DNA of 64,000 nt from Parabacteroides distasonis ATCC 8503 (GTDB lineage Bacteria; Bacteroidota; Bacteroidia; Bacteroidales; Tannerellaceae), in the NCBI RefSeq assembly GCF_000012845.1, contig NC_009615.1, positions 2,007,501-2,071,500 of the forward strand, written 5' to 3'. A model generated the notes under the pieces. That model was not told the DNA's origin, searched no databases, and saw only the letters and a program-made list of their open reading frames with translations. Made by a program: the position numbers and the translations under genes. Shown here piece after piece: positions 1 through 8,970 of this stretch (within the stretch, counting starts at the first letter, position 1; each line of letters opens with the position of its first letter).

Positions 1-1084
1 TTGCCAGATGAGTCAGGAACAAGGCGATACCTACCAAAGCGTCGCGTCCGTAATGGCTGGCCGGATAGATCACTCCACCGTTGCCCTCACCACCGATCAC
101 TGCATTCGTAGCCTTCATCTTGGTAACCACATTTACCTCACCTACAGCGGCGGCATTATATTCGCAGCCATGAGCACGGGTAACGTCACGAAGCGCACGG
201 CTGGAGCTCAGGTTACTTACCGTATTACCCGGAGTATGGCTTAATACGTAATCACTGACAGCGACCAAGGTGTATTCCTCGTTGAACATCTCGCCATTCT
301 CGCAGATAATCGCCAAACGGTCTACGTCCGGATCTACTACGAAACCGACATCCGCTTTCGCATGTCCCATCAAATCGGAGATCTCTGTCAAGTTTTCCGG
401 AATGGGTTCCGGATTATGAGAGAAGTTTCCATGAGGGGCGCAATGCAGCTTAAAGATTTCCTTCACACCCAACGCATATAACAAATCCGGGATCACGATA
501 CCGCCTACGGAGTTCACGCAATCGATAGCTACACGGAAGTTAGCGGCCTTAATAGCCTCCACGTCCACGAGATCCAGATTCAAGACGCTCTCAATATGTT
601 TTTGCTTATAAGTCGCATTCGGGATTACCTTGCCCAAATGATCCACGTCGGCGAACTCGAAGTCCTCGGCGGCAGCTATGCGTAATACCTCAGCCCCCTC
701 AGCGGCATTCAAGAACTCACCTTTCTCATTCAAAAGCTTCAAGGCATTCCATTGCTTCGGATTATGACTGGCGGTAAGGATAATACCTCCGCAAGCCCCT
801 TCCATAGCTACGGCCAATTCGGTAGTCGGGGTCGTGGCCAGATCGATATCCACCACATCAAATCCCATACCGGTAAGCGTTCCTAGGACGACTTGTTTTA
901 CCATCGGACCGGAGATACGTGCGTCACGCCCTACAACGATCTTATTGGTCTCCACTTTTGTGTTTTTTCGGATGAATGTAGCATAAGCGGCTACAAACTT
1001 AACAATAGCTAACGGATTCAATCCGTCTTCCGGGCTACCGCCTATTGTACCGCGAATACCGGAAATAGATTTAATTAGTGTCAT
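1..1084 (-). CDS. glmM: Phosphoglucosamine mutase / phosphohexomutase, C-terminus outside window
   Basis: Alpha-D-phosphohexomutase, probably converting glucosamine-6-P to glucosamine-1-P for UDP-GlcNAc, peptidoglycan and LPS synthesis in the cytoplasm. From an ATG at 1084 the frame stays open for 361 codons to the window edge. All three hallmark loops are present: the phosphoserine loop TASHNP (Ser106), the metal loop DPDVDR (251-256) and the sugar-selecting loop GGEGNGG (Glu333). Only the C-terminal phosphate-binding domain, roughly 100 residues, is missing. The ATG overlaps the TGA of the upstream lipoprotein gene as ATGA, so translation is probably coupled. The Bacteroidetes/archaeal TASHNP subfamily includes phosphomannomutases and phosphoglucomutases, so substrate choice is inferred. 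Confidence 0.85.
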   Translation of the reverse strand, partial: MTLIKSISGIRGTIGGSPEDGLNPLAIVKFVAAYATFIRKNTKVETNKIVVGRDARISGPMVKQVVLGTLTGMGFDVVDIDLATTPTTELAVAMEGACGGIILTASHNPKQWNALKLLNEKGEFLNAAEGAEVLRIAAAEDFEFADVDHLGKVIPNATYKQKHIESVLNLDLVDVEAIKAANFRVAIDCVNSVGGIVIPDLLYALGVKEIFKLHCAPHGNFSHNPEPIPENLTEISDLMGHAKADVGFVVDPDVDRLAIICENGEMFNEEYTLVAVSDYVLSHTPGNTVSNLSSSRALRDVTRAHGCEYNAAAVGEVNVVTKMKATNAVIGGEGNGGVIYPASHYGRDALVGIALFLTHLA

Positions 1085-1653
1085 AAGTTTTCTTCAAATA
1101 TATATTCTAGAATTTCGTAATATACAGGTTGACCGTTTGATTGATCATTATAGGCTCCTCTTTTGAAAGGCACTATCATTTTCACTTTAGCCCGATCTCC
1201 AACATACTTCAAAGGCTCTTGCATTCCCTCACTTACATAATAATAAGAGGGATCATAAGGTGAATTCTTCGAATAATCCCCATATGTAAAAGCGATAGGA
1301 GAAGTTCCATTACTATGCGGGCCATAGTTCTCAATAGCGACAATAGTAGAATCCATGAAGTAACTCATCTTACAACGGTACAACATTTTCGTCTTATATT
1401 GCACCGCTCTCTGATCGCTTCCCTTATCAATAATATTCAAATAGACACCATTATCCAAGAGCACAAACTGATTTTCCTTAAATACGCTATCAGCAGGAAA
1501 ATCATCTAAGATCTCAAGGCCCTTATCATCGATAAAACGCTCGATTGCCTTTTTCTCATCTTTCAACATATCCGTGTACGACTTTGTCTTGCTACAAGAG
1601 ATAGCAACTAATGCGGCACACAGAATCAACAGGATATTAAAACCTTTCTTCAT
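1081..1653 (-). CDS. DUF4827-type lipoprotein
   Basis: A 190-residue exported lipoprotein. The N-terminus is a short positive segment and hydrophobic core ending in the lipobox AISC, so Cys20 should be lipidated. The rest is a soluble domain with no catalytic motif I recognise; it resembles the Bacteroidales DUF4827 family, which I recall as FKBP-like. Function is unknown. It lies between the DHH phosphoesterase gene (52 bp upstream) and glmM (4-nt overlap), in the order rpe, comEC, DHH, this gene, glmM, an arrangement I recall from other Bacteroidales. Confidence 0.75.
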   Translation of the reverse strand: MKKGFNILLILCAALVAISCSKTKSYTDMLKDEKKAIERFIDDKGLEILDDFPADSVFKENQFVLLDNGVYLNIIDKGSDQRAVQYKTKMLYRCKMSYFMDSTIVAIENYGPHSNGTSPIAFTYGDYSKNSPYDPSYYYVSEGMQEPLKYVGDRAKVKMIVPFKRGAYNDQSNGQPVYYEILEYIFEENL

Positions 1654-1705
1654 TTGTTAGTCTTTAATTGAATGAATCGCAAATGTAAATAATCTTCGTC
1701 AAACC

Positions 1706-2755
1706 TTACGCATGTTTGCCTAAATCTTCTGATTTATTAGGATTAAATTCCTGTAAACCTTTCTCAAACACGGCTACGGCCTCAGATAAAGAGCCATAGA
1801 ACTCACCTCCGGACGCATTTTTATGTCCACCCCCGTTGAAATAAGTAGAGGCAAACTGGTTGCAAGGGAAATCGCCCACGGAGCGAAGCGATACCTTTAT
1901 GTAATCGCTGTCCTCACGAATAAAGACACTAAAGCTTACGTTCTCTATGCTTAACGGTAAGTTCACGAAACCTTCCGTATCTCCAGTCTGGTACTGAAAA
2001 CGATCCAGTTCCTCTTTCGATAACGTGATAAGAGCCGCCTGTTGTTCCGGATAGACCCTCATCTTCTCATACAACACATATCCCATCATACGTAAACGGC
2101 ACTCGGAATAGACCTGATTCACCTTACGATAGATCAAATCCTTATCAATCCCCTTCTTGATCAATTCGCTGACGATCGTATAAATCTCCGGTTTATTCGA
2201 ATTATAGGTGAACGATCCCGTATCCGTCATCATACCCGTATAGATACAAGCGGCGGCATCCCGATTCAATAAATCGAACATCCCCATACGACAAATAAAA
2301 CGGAAGATCATCTCACTGGTAGAAGACATCTCCGGATACGACATCGTCACACGACAAAAATCTGCGGGGTTCAAATGATGATCAATCATCACCTTGCGGC
2401 CTTCTGAGGCGATCACCGCCGGAGCCAGTTTCTCGATACGTTTGGGTTCATTGAAATCGAGGCAGAAAATAACATCCGCTTCCTTGATCAATTTCTCGGC
2501 GAAATCCGGATATTTCTCATGTATCACGACATCCTTAGCGCCCGGCATCCATCTATAAAAAGAGGAAAATGCGTTCGGTACCACTACCGCTACATTATCC
2601 TTACCGTAAGCGGATAGGAAATGATATAAACCAAGGGATGAACCTAATGCGTCGCCGTCTGGTGAGACATGCGTCACGATAACAAAACTCTCGCCTTTCT
2701 CTACGTATTTTTTGGCTTTCTGAATCTTCTCTTCTTGAATGATTTTAGTGATCAT
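1706..2755 (-). CDS. DHH-family phosphoesterase, NrnA-like
   Basis: A 349-residue DHH/DHHA1 protein related to NrnA, which degrades nano-RNA and dephosphorylates pAp, and to cyclic-dinucleotide phosphodiesterases. Metal-binding motifs are in order: SPDGDALGS (about 31-39), the LDFNEP aspartate (Asp100), DHH (125-127), and the C-terminal DHHA1 signature GGGHKNASGG near residue 310. Length fits NrnA (about 320-350). No membrane segment or extra sensor domain is present, unlike GdpP. It starts 38 bp downstream of comEC in the same operon. The exact substrate (nano-RNA, pAp or a linear dinucleotide) cannot be read from sequence. Confidence 0.85.
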   Translation of the reverse strand: MITKIIQEEKIQKAKKYVEKGESFVIVTHVSPDGDALGSSLGLYHFLSAYGKDNVAVVVPNAFSSFYRWMPGAKDVVIHEKYPDFAEKLIKEADVIFCLDFNEPKRIEKLAPAVIASEGRKVMIDHHLNPADFCRVTMSYPEMSSTSEMIFRFICRMGMFDLLNRDAAACIYTGMMTDTGSFTYNSNKPEIYTIVSELIKKGIDKDLIYRKVNQVYSECRLRMMGYVLYEKMRVYPEQQAALITLSKEELDRFQYQTGDTEGFVNLPLSIENVSFSVFIREDSDYIKVSLRSVGDFPCNQFASTYFNGGGHKNASGGEFYGSLSEAVAVFEKGLQEFNPNKSEDLGKHA

Positions 2756-2793
2756 ATAATCTTTTTGTTTTCACCCCCAAAGGTACGACTTTT

Positions 2794-4080
2794 TTAGTTT
2801 CCGGCTATCAAAAAAAGTTCAATAAGGATCTTTACTGATATTATTAACAAAAGGGTTAAGGCGGCTAACAAAACTTTTGGTTCCCGTATCTTCATATATA
2901 TCAAGCATAAAACAAGAAACCCATAACCTCCTAGCATCTCAAAGAAGCTAAAACGACCCGTAATCGTCGCATAAGGCATAACGCTAAACACGTCCACTAC
3001 CCTTACCATGCCATGAACCAGCCCTTCTACGATCTTCTGTATCCAGTCATATCCATAGAAATCCACCGGATAGCCTAACCACAAAAAGGCAAAAGGAATC
3101 AAAAACATAGCCAAGAGAGTGACCGGTAGATTCGTAAACAAGAAAACTGTCGAAAATTGTCCAAAATAATAAAAACAGAGCAAAGCAGTACCTATCTGTG
3201 CAGCAATAGACACCGTAATCCATTCCCAAGGCATGGCCAACAAAGGATTTCTCACCACTATCCATTCCTTGAAACGAGGCACTAGGAATAAAATAAAAAA
3301 CACAGCCAAATAGCTTAACTGAAAACCGACATCAAACAGATAATACGGATTATAGGCCAGCATACAGAAAGCGGCGGCGGCCAATGTATTATATCCATCC
3401 GTAACACGCCTAAGCGCCCTTCCTGTTAAATATAAAGATAGCATCAAGGCTGCCCGTACCGCCGAGGGCGCTAATCCTGTGATAAAGACAAACCCCCAAA
3501 GACTTCCCACCAGAATGATATAACGAACCCAACGTCCTATCCCCCATCTTGGCATAAACGAGCAAAAGAAAGATAAGAATCCACAAATCACGGCAACATG
3601 AAAACCGCTCACCGCTAATATATGAGACACGCCCGCCAAAGAGAAGCGCCTTTTCGTTTCCCGACTCATCGCTTTCTTATATCCCAATGTCAATGTAGCC
3701 AAAATAGATTTCTCCTCATCAGATAAACGCAAACGATCAAATGTATTTACCAAAGAATATTGAGCCTTGGTAGCCAATAAATCTAAAGAAGAAGCAGGCT
3801 CATTTACAAGCGCTATACGCCGGTCACTATACCAACAGACCTCAACCGCCAAACATACAATCAAAACGGAGACTATAGCTCCCCATATCCAACGGGAATC
3901 GTATTGCAACTCAGCATGCCCTTGCCCCCACGAGAACCCCAAAAAAAGAAAAACCAAAGCAGATAAAACCCCTAAAACATATAGGAGCGAAGAGGCAGGT
4001 AAAAACGCATAGCATAAAATTCCGGTTATCCATAAAAAAAGCGGCCGTACAAAAGGCCGCTTTTGTATTTCCTCAATCAT
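2794..4080 (-). CDS. comEC: ComEC/Rec2-family membrane protein (short form)
   Basis: Polytopic inner-membrane protein of the ComEC/Rec2 competence family, whose characterised members form the channel for single-stranded DNA uptake. It has N-terminal hydrophobic segments, the competence-domain signature HILAVSGFH (about 153-161) and about eight further membrane segments. At 428 residues it is much shorter than the usual 650-800: most of the N-terminal DUF4131/OB region and the whole C-terminal metallo-beta-lactamase domain are absent. The ends look natural, with an ATG at 4080 and a clean stop, so it is a short family form rather than an obvious break. It lies between rpe and the DHH gene. A DNA-uptake role is inferred from family only. 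Confidence 0.75.
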   Translation of the reverse strand: MIEEIQKRPFVRPLFLWITGILCYAFLPASSLLYVLGVLSALVFLFLGFSWGQGHAELQYDSRWIWGAIVSVLIVCLAVEVCWYSDRRIALVNEPASSLDLLATKAQYSLVNTFDRLRLSDEEKSILATLTLGYKKAMSRETKRRFSLAGVSHILAVSGFHVAVICGFLSFFCSFMPRWGIGRWVRYIILVGSLWGFVFITGLAPSAVRAALMLSLYLTGRALRRVTDGYNTLAAAAFCMLAYNPYYLFDVGFQLSYLAVFFILFLVPRFKEWIVVRNPLLAMPWEWITVSIAAQIGTALLCFYYFGQFSTVFLFTNLPVTLLAMFLIPFAFLWLGYPVDFYGYDWIQKIVEGLVHGMVRVVDVFSVMPYATITGRFSFFEMLGGYGFLVLCLIYMKIREPKVLLAALTLLLIISVKILIELFLIAGN

Positions 4081-4112
4081 GATAGTTAGGTTTTGTGATA
4101 TATTAATGTGTT

Positions 4113-4763
4113 CTACAAAGCTTTCAAGTCTTTAATTGTTTGTATCGGATCTGGAGATTTGAATACGAAGTTACCGGCGACTAACACATTGGCACCGGCG
4201 TCAACCAAGCGCTTCCCCGTCTCTAAATTCACCCCGCCATCTACCTCGATCATAGTACTCAATCCCTTCCGGTCTATCATTTCTCGTAAACGAGCCACCT
4301 TATCTACGGAATGCTCAATGAAACGTTGACCACCAAATCCCGGATTCACGGACATCAATAAAACCATGTCCACATCTTGGATAATATCTTCCAATAAGCA
4401 TATGGGCGTATGCGGATTCAAGGTGACACCCGCTTTCATGCCCGTTTCCTTAATAGCCGCTACCGTCCGATGCAAATGGGAACATGCCTCATAATGCACG
4501 TTCATCATATAGGCTCCCGTAGCCGCCACTTCGGGGATAAACTTCTGGGGCTCCACGATCATCAAGTGCACATCCATCGGCTTCTGGCATATAGGCTTTA
4601 ATGCGTTAAGTACCGGGAAACCAAACGAGATATTCGGCACGAATACCCCATCCATAATATCCAGATGCAACCAATCGGCGTCACTTTTATTTATCATCCC
4701 CATCTCCTTCCGCAAATCCAGAAAATTAGCGGAAAGCAGGGAAGGTGCTATCAAATGCTTCAT
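4113..4763 (-). CDS. rpe: Ribulose-phosphate 3-epimerase
   Basis: Interconverts D-ribulose-5-P and D-xylulose-5-P in the pentose phosphate pathway; a cytoplasmic TIM barrel. The ATG at 4763 gives 216 residues beginning MKHLIAPSLLSANF, the usual start. The frame is open further upstream, but a -7 box at 4784-4791 places transcription start close to this ATG. Family motifs are visible: HLDIMDG (metal and catalytic Asp), the substrate His in DVHLM, the second catalytic Asp in IEVDGGV, and the phosphate-binding loop NPGFGGQ. It leads the rpe-comEC-DHH-DUF4827-glmM operon, 32 bp before comEC. Confidence 0.95.
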   Translation of the reverse strand: MKHLIAPSLLSANFLDLRKEMGMINKSDADWLHLDIMDGVFVPNISFGFPVLNALKPICQKPMDVHLMIVEPQKFIPEVAATGAYMMNVHYEACSHLHRTVAAIKETGMKAGVTLNPHTPICLLEDIIQDVDMVLLMSVNPGFGGQRFIEHSVDKVARLREMIDRKGLSTMIEVDGGVNLETGKRLVDAGANVLVAGNFVFKSPDPIQTIKDLKAL

Positions 4764-4783
4764 AATCTTGTCTTTTGTTTTTA

Positions 4784-4791
4784 CAAAAGTA
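4784..4791 (-). promoter_or_regulatory. -7 box of rpe promoter
   Basis: TACTTTTG on the minus strand matches the Bacteroidetes consensus TAnnTTTG, about 20 nt before the rpe ATG. No clear TTG -33 box is seen. It supports the ATG at 4763 because the longer open frame would begin upstream of the transcript. Confidence 0.45.
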
Positions 4792-4793
4792 CA

Positions 4794-4833
4794 CAAAAAA
4801 AGAAAGAGAACCTAATAATATAGATTCTCTTTC
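4794..4833 (-). terminator. Intrinsic terminator after the sigma factor / small protein unit
   Basis: On the minus strand a 9-bp stem (GAAAGAGAA pairing with TTCTCTTTC) with a 14-nt loop is followed by a run of T. It lies just after the 57-residue protein gene and separates that unit from the rpe operon. Confidence 0.6.
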
Positions 4834-4841
4834 CGTAATTC

Positions 4842-5015
4842 TTAGTTCAACACATACCCGCAGAGCTCCGGACGTACAGCCGGTTCCGCTTGATAAGCCC
4901 TCGCAAACTGTTTCAAGAAATCCATCGTTTGCTTCCGAGGCGAACTTTTCGCCTCCGGGGCACTTTTCACTTTTTTCTCCAAATCATCCATGCATTGCGT
5001 AGAAAGCTTCCTCAT
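4842..5015 (-). CDS. Small conserved-looking protein, 57 aa
   Basis: An ATG at 5015 opens a 57-codon frame ending TAA at 4842, starting MRKLSTQCMDDLEKKVKSAP and ending LCGYVLN. It is hydrophilic, with no signal peptide or membrane segment, and has a possible helix around DFLKQFARAYQ. It lies 75 bp downstream of the sigma factor gene and is followed at once by an intrinsic terminator, so the two are probably cotranscribed. Protein-like composition, the snug terminator and my recollection of similar small proteins beside this sigma gene in Bacteroidales suggest a real gene. Function is unknown; a role linked to the sigma factor is possible from position only. Confidence 0.6.
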   Translation of the reverse strand: MRKLSTQCMDDLEKKVKSAPEAKSSPRKQTMDFLKQFARAYQAEPAVRPELCGYVLN

Positions 5016-5090
5016 AGGCACCTCTATTTTTATCTTGTTTGCTAATAAAACGTAGGGACCTAAGACTTATTGCATGGAAAGAAAATTATT

Positions 5091-5684
5091 TTACACCATA
5101 GATAGCTCGATACGGTTCTCATCGGCCATACGACGCATATTCAAGATAGCGTAACGCATACGCCCTAAGGCCGTATTGATGCTAACCCCCGTGATATCGG
5201 CGATTTCCTTAAAACTAAGGTCTTGATAGTAACGCATCTCCAACACTTCACGCTGGTTATCCGGCAAATGCTTTACCAATTTCTTCACGTCAGACAATAC
5301 TTGATGGCGCACGATATTATCCTCTATCGTACCATCGCAAAGCTTGATATTATTAAATAAGTCGATTTCTACCTCATCATTCGAGATCGTGTTTTCGCAA
5401 CGTTCTTGACGGAAATTATCGATAATCAAGTTATGGGCAATACGAGTAATCCATGCCTTAAACTTGCCGTTCTCAGTATAGCGACCTTGTTTTATAGTCA
5501 TGATAACCTTCACGAAGGTCTCTTGAAAGATATCCTCCGTAAGCTCTTTGTTACGTACTATGAAATAAATGTAAGAATGAATGCTACTTTTGTATCGATT
5601 TAATAAAATATCGAAAGCGGCATTATTACCTTCTGCATAAAGGACAACCAATTCCTCGTCGGTCATCATTTTTAAAGTCTTCAT
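5091..5684 (-). CDS. RNA polymerase sigma factor, sigma-70/ECF family
   Basis: A 197-residue ECF-type sigma factor. Region 2 (about 5-95) includes the -10-recognition helix around ELTEDIFQETFVKV and the AWITRIAHNLIIDNFRQ segment. Region 4 (about 130-185) holds a helix-turn-helix, DLSFKEIADITGVSINTALGR. A GTG three codons upstream could also start it, but the ATG at 5684 is preferred. There is no anti-sigma gene beside it, so it is probably not a SusC/D-type trans-envelope system. In this phylum such free-standing factors are often general stress or envelope regulators; its regulon is unknown. A small protein gene follows it. Confidence 0.9.
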   Translation of the reverse strand: MKTLKMMTDEELVVLYAEGNNAAFDILLNRYKSSIHSYIYFIVRNKELTEDIFQETFVKVIMTIKQGRYTENGKFKAWITRIAHNLIIDNFRQERCENTISNDEVEIDLFNNIKLCDGTIEDNIVRHQVLSDVKKLVKHLPDNQREVLEMRYYQDLSFKEIADITGVSINTALGRMRYAILNMRRMADENRIELSMV

Positions 5685-5820
5685 TACTTTCACATTTTTA
5701 GTTTATTCGAGTAATGTTTATGCTATAGGCGATGGGGGTTTAACTGTTATACAATGTTATTTATGGAAGCAAAAGAACGAAAAATATTTTAAACCAACAA
5801 ACATTTTATTTCAAATTATA

Positions 5821-5865
5821 AAAAGAATGTCCCCTGCCCGCACCTTTAACATACGAACAGGGGAC
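5821..5865 (-). terminator. Intrinsic terminator after the OmpP1/FadL gene
   Basis: Minus-strand hairpin with perfect 8-bp stem GTCCCCTG / CAGGGGAC, followed by a T-rich stretch, 25 bp after the stop codon. Confidence 0.6.
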
Positions 5866-5890
5866 TTTACTGATCTAAAATATATGTATA

Positions 5891-7501
5891 TTAGAACTTG
5901 TATCCCAATGTCAAAGCTACACGAGTCGTGTTTGTTTTCATCGTGGCGGGTTGGGCTTCGAGGAATGGTTTCGGATCATCTCCCGCAAACATATTAGAGA
6001 ACGCATAAACATCTTCCTTATGCGTACGGAATACACAAGCCAAGTCCGTATAGAAGTTCGGGGTGAAGCGATAACCGATACCTACCGTATAATTCATGAC
6101 CCCTTTATCGATCGTATAATTAGGAATCGTACCAACCGTAAAGACCTCTTTCTCTCCATTCTTCAGTTTATCCTTGATCGGACTATCGCTGTAGGCGACA
6201 CCTGCTCTTACGGCAAATTGAGGAGTAACCTTTACCTCCGCACCTACACGGATCGTATTCATTGACTTGAAATTATCCGTTATATCTTGGTTAGTATACA
6301 CGTTACTGCTACCATCCGTTTGATACATACGCATATTCTTATAATTCATCAACTCGTAATCAACGCTTATCAAAGCGGTCGTACCCAAGATAGCGGCGGC
6401 ACTAAAGATCCATTTATCCGGAGAACGGAATTCATAGTCATAATAAGCATTATTAGGGGTAGCGGCATCTAGTTTACGCTCTTTCATCTCCCCTTTATCC
6501 ATAAAGGTCAGATAAGAACCGGCCTCACCATAATAACGATCTGTCATCTTATACCACGTAGGTGAATTATAAGCCACACCCAAGCGAAGAAAATCGGCGG
6601 GACGGACGATAGCACCCACATTAAATGAATACCCGGTACCATCCGTATCCAAGTAATTATCTAAGTATAAATTATTGCCGTTCGTAAATTCCTCATCATA
6701 CGATGACTGATATCGATAGTTCAGATCCGTAATCGCAACCGTAGCGCCAAGCATCACAAGTTCCGATATATTTATACCGAAAGCCAAATCATATTGATCC
6801 ACGGAACCTCGCTCTGAAACTTTTAATTGACCTCCTTGCAATAAATATGGACTCCATTGCCCATCCGCATTATTATCTCCGAACGCACTATAATACTCTT
6901 TATCATTATCGTTATATGAATCCATATAACCGGCATTGTATCCTAGAATAGATAGCCAATCACCCAAGTCTTGATTGTTATAAGGATTATAGTCCTTATC
7001 CTCCCCTAACAGTCCGCTAGGCATTCCTGCCGCACGCATGGCCACATAATCAGAAAGAGAAGTATTCAAATCACCTCCTGTAGCCATCGTATAGTTCCGG
7101 CTATAATTCTTCAAGCGATTATAAGAGAAACCAACGTTCCAGCTCACGATACCCTCATCATTCGCTGTCGGGAAATATCCTACGTAAGCGATATTATCGA
7201 AACTCACCTTCGTACGGCTGTTATCCACCTTCGAACCAAGCCAATCGGTCTTCGCCGAGGCCGAAGACAAACTCAATGTCGTAACCACCTCCGAGCTTTT
7301 ATAAATCGCCAAGCCTGCCGGGTTCGTATTCATAGCGGAAATATCACCACCTAACGCACCAAAAGCACCACCCATTCCTAAATAACGAGCCGTACCATTC
7401 AACTCCGTCTGGGAATACTTAAAGGCATCCAACTGTGACTGCGAAAAAGCGGTGCCGCCACACAGGGCAAGCACCGACATTATAATTCCTATCCTTTTCA
7501 T
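5891..7501 (-). CDS. OmpP1/FadL-family outer membrane transport protein
   Basis: A 536-residue beta-barrel precursor. Residues 1-20 form a Sec signal peptide ending at AFSQ. The mature start has the FadL/OmpP1 signature of a Gly-rich loop (ARYLGMGGAFGALGGD) followed by MNTNPAGLA, matching the N-terminal hatch NPA motif. Many alternating hydrophobic strands follow, and the C-terminus VALTLGYKF ends in an aromatic residue, as expected for BAM recognition. Characterised members move long-chain fatty acids or other hydrophobic compounds; the substrate here is unknown. It lies 30 bp downstream of the Ser/Gly-rich exported protein gene and is probably cotranscribed with it. Confidence 0.85.
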   Translation of the reverse strand: MKRIGIIMSVLALCGGTAFSQSQLDAFKYSQTELNGTARYLGMGGAFGALGGDISAMNTNPAGLAIYKSSEVVTTLSLSSASAKTDWLGSKVDNSRTKVSFDNIAYVGYFPTANDEGIVSWNVGFSYNRLKNYSRNYTMATGGDLNTSLSDYVAMRAAGMPSGLLGEDKDYNPYNNQDLGDWLSILGYNAGYMDSYNDNDKEYYSAFGDNNADGQWSPYLLQGGQLKVSERGSVDQYDLAFGINISELVMLGATVAITDLNYRYQSSYDEEFTNGNNLYLDNYLDTDGTGYSFNVGAIVRPADFLRLGVAYNSPTWYKMTDRYYGEAGSYLTFMDKGEMKERKLDAATPNNAYYDYEFRSPDKWIFSAAAILGTTALISVDYELMNYKNMRMYQTDGSSNVYTNQDITDNFKSMNTIRVGAEVKVTPQFAVRAGVAYSDSPIKDKLKNGEKEVFTVGTIPNYTIDKGVMNYTVGIGYRFTPNFYTDLACVFRTHKEDVYAFSNMFAGDDPKPFLEAQPATMKTNTTRVALTLGYKF

Positions 7502-7531
7502 CGTATCTCTAATTTTATCAACCTAACACTT

Positions 7532-8821
7532 TTACCTGCGACCACCACCGGCACGGCCACCTCCGCCACCAACAGAGCCTCCACTAGAACGACCTCCACC
7601 GAAGCTACCGGAAGAAGAACCTACCGAACTACTACGAGAAGGAGAGGAACTTCTAAATTGACTGGAAGAAGAGCGACTATTTGAGAAATCGCTACTGCTC
7701 CTAGAAGAGGAACGTGTTACCGGAGCTGAATATTGACGTCCGGAAGAAGATGCGGCTCCAGAACTACTTCTGGAAATCCTTGTTCTCGCCGAGCTATTAC
7801 GTATGCCCGAGCTACTTCTTGTCGTTGCCGAATTTCTAACAGAAGAAGAGGAACGACGTCCCGCACCAGAGGATATAGCAGATTCCCTACGGGTAGATCC
7901 CGCACGTCCATTGCTCAATGAACTTGAAGACGAAGGTCTTGTAGTCGATCCTGAATTTCTCAAGGAAGAAGAGCCACTGCTCCGCCCACCTGTATAACCG
8001 GAACCTCTGCCACTCGCATAAGAGCGATTATCTCGATAAGAGGAACGTCCGTTTGAATAATGTCTACTTGGAGTCGAGTAGTAACCGGGATAGTAATGGT
8101 GATGATGTCCCCAATGGCCACCCCAATAGCCTCCACCCCAGCCCCAAGACGGGCCATACCATGGATCGTACCACGGACTATAATAGCCGGCATAAAAGCC
8201 TCCCCAGCCCCAGCCGAATCCCCAAGACGGGCCGTAGAAGCGAGATGAATAAGTCCACCAAGGGCTATAGCTATAGAACCAAGGATCGTACCAACCTGTA
8301 TACCAAGGCGAGCCCCAGCCGTTGCCGACATTGATATTAAAATTCACGTTCGCGCTACCGTTCGAATAATCCGTATCATAGCCGTAACCATAATATCCGT
8401 CACTCAGATACAAATCGACTTGATCCGCTCCGGCGATCGTAATCTTACTCGGCGAATGATAACGAATGATACGTTCCGTATATTCAGTATCCGAACGACG
8501 CTCGGAAGAAGACTCATTCTCATCGCTATCCTCATAGATAACGGAATCATCCTCACGATAAGGCTCCTCTACCTCGACTGATGTATAACGACGGTTATAT
8601 TCATCCACATCCCGGCTGTCTGAAGAAGCTGGGCTCTTGGCTGTAGCGACCAGGGCCCTAGACTCCTGTTTCGGCTGAACAACCTTTTTCTCTTCAACCT
8701 GTTCTTTCTTTTTCTTGTTTTTGGAAGAGAAATACACATCATCAAAGAACTCCTCCTGAGCCGCGGCACTAAACGCGATCAGAAGCATCATCACTAAAGA
8801 TGTTAATTTCATGGGTTTCAT
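7532..8821 (-). CDS. Exported low-complexity protein (Trp/Tyr/Gly-rich centre, Ser/Arg-rich tail)
   Basis: A 429-residue protein I cannot name. It has a signal peptide ending near SAAAQ and an acidic, charged segment to about residue 115. A centre (about 145-250) dominated by Trp, Tyr, Gly and Pro includes a His cluster. The tail (about 255-429) is almost entirely Ser, Arg and Gly and ends in Gly-rich GGGGGRAGGGRR. No catalytic domain is seen. The composition suggests a surface-associated, intrinsically disordered or adhesive protein, which is inference. An ATG at 8812 is an equally possible start. A strong promoter lies about 120 bp upstream, and the FadL-like gene follows by 30 bp. Confidence 0.7.
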   Translation of the reverse strand: MKPMKLTSLVMMLLIAFSAAAQEEFFDDVYFSSKNKKKKEQVEEKKVVQPKQESRALVATAKSPASSDSRDVDEYNRRYTSVEVEEPYREDDSVIYEDSDENESSSERRSDTEYTERIIRYHSPSKITIAGADQVDLYLSDGYYGYGYDTDYSNGSANVNFNINVGNGWGSPWYTGWYDPWFYSYSPWWTYSSRFYGPSWGFGWGWGGFYAGYYSPWYDPWYGPSWGWGGGYWGGHWGHHHHYYPGYYSTPSRHYSNGRSSYRDNRSYASGRGSGYTGGRSSGSSSLRNSGSTTRPSSSSSLSNGRAGSTRRESAISSGAGRRSSSSVRNSATTRSSSGIRNSSARTRISRSSSGAASSSGRQYSAPVTRSSSRSSSDFSNSRSSSSQFRSSSPSRSSSVGSSSGSFGGGRSSGGSVGGGGGRAGGGRR

Positions 8822-8939
8822 ATTTGTTTCTCCTCTACATTAAATAAATATTTTTCTCTTTTCATGTTTGACACCCTTTTATGCAAAGGGTTTAAACGCT
8901 TTTTAGTTTTATAACAATAAACTCAATGCAATGTATGTA

Positions 8940-8970
8940 CAAATATAATCGGTTCACGCTAATGTCCCAA
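8940..8970 (-). promoter_or_regulatory. Promoter of the exported low-complexity protein gene
   Basis: On the minus strand TTG (8968-8970), a 20-bp spacer and TATATTTG (8940-8947) match the Bacteroidetes -33/-7 consensus. The 5' leader would be about 115 nt. Confidence 0.6.
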
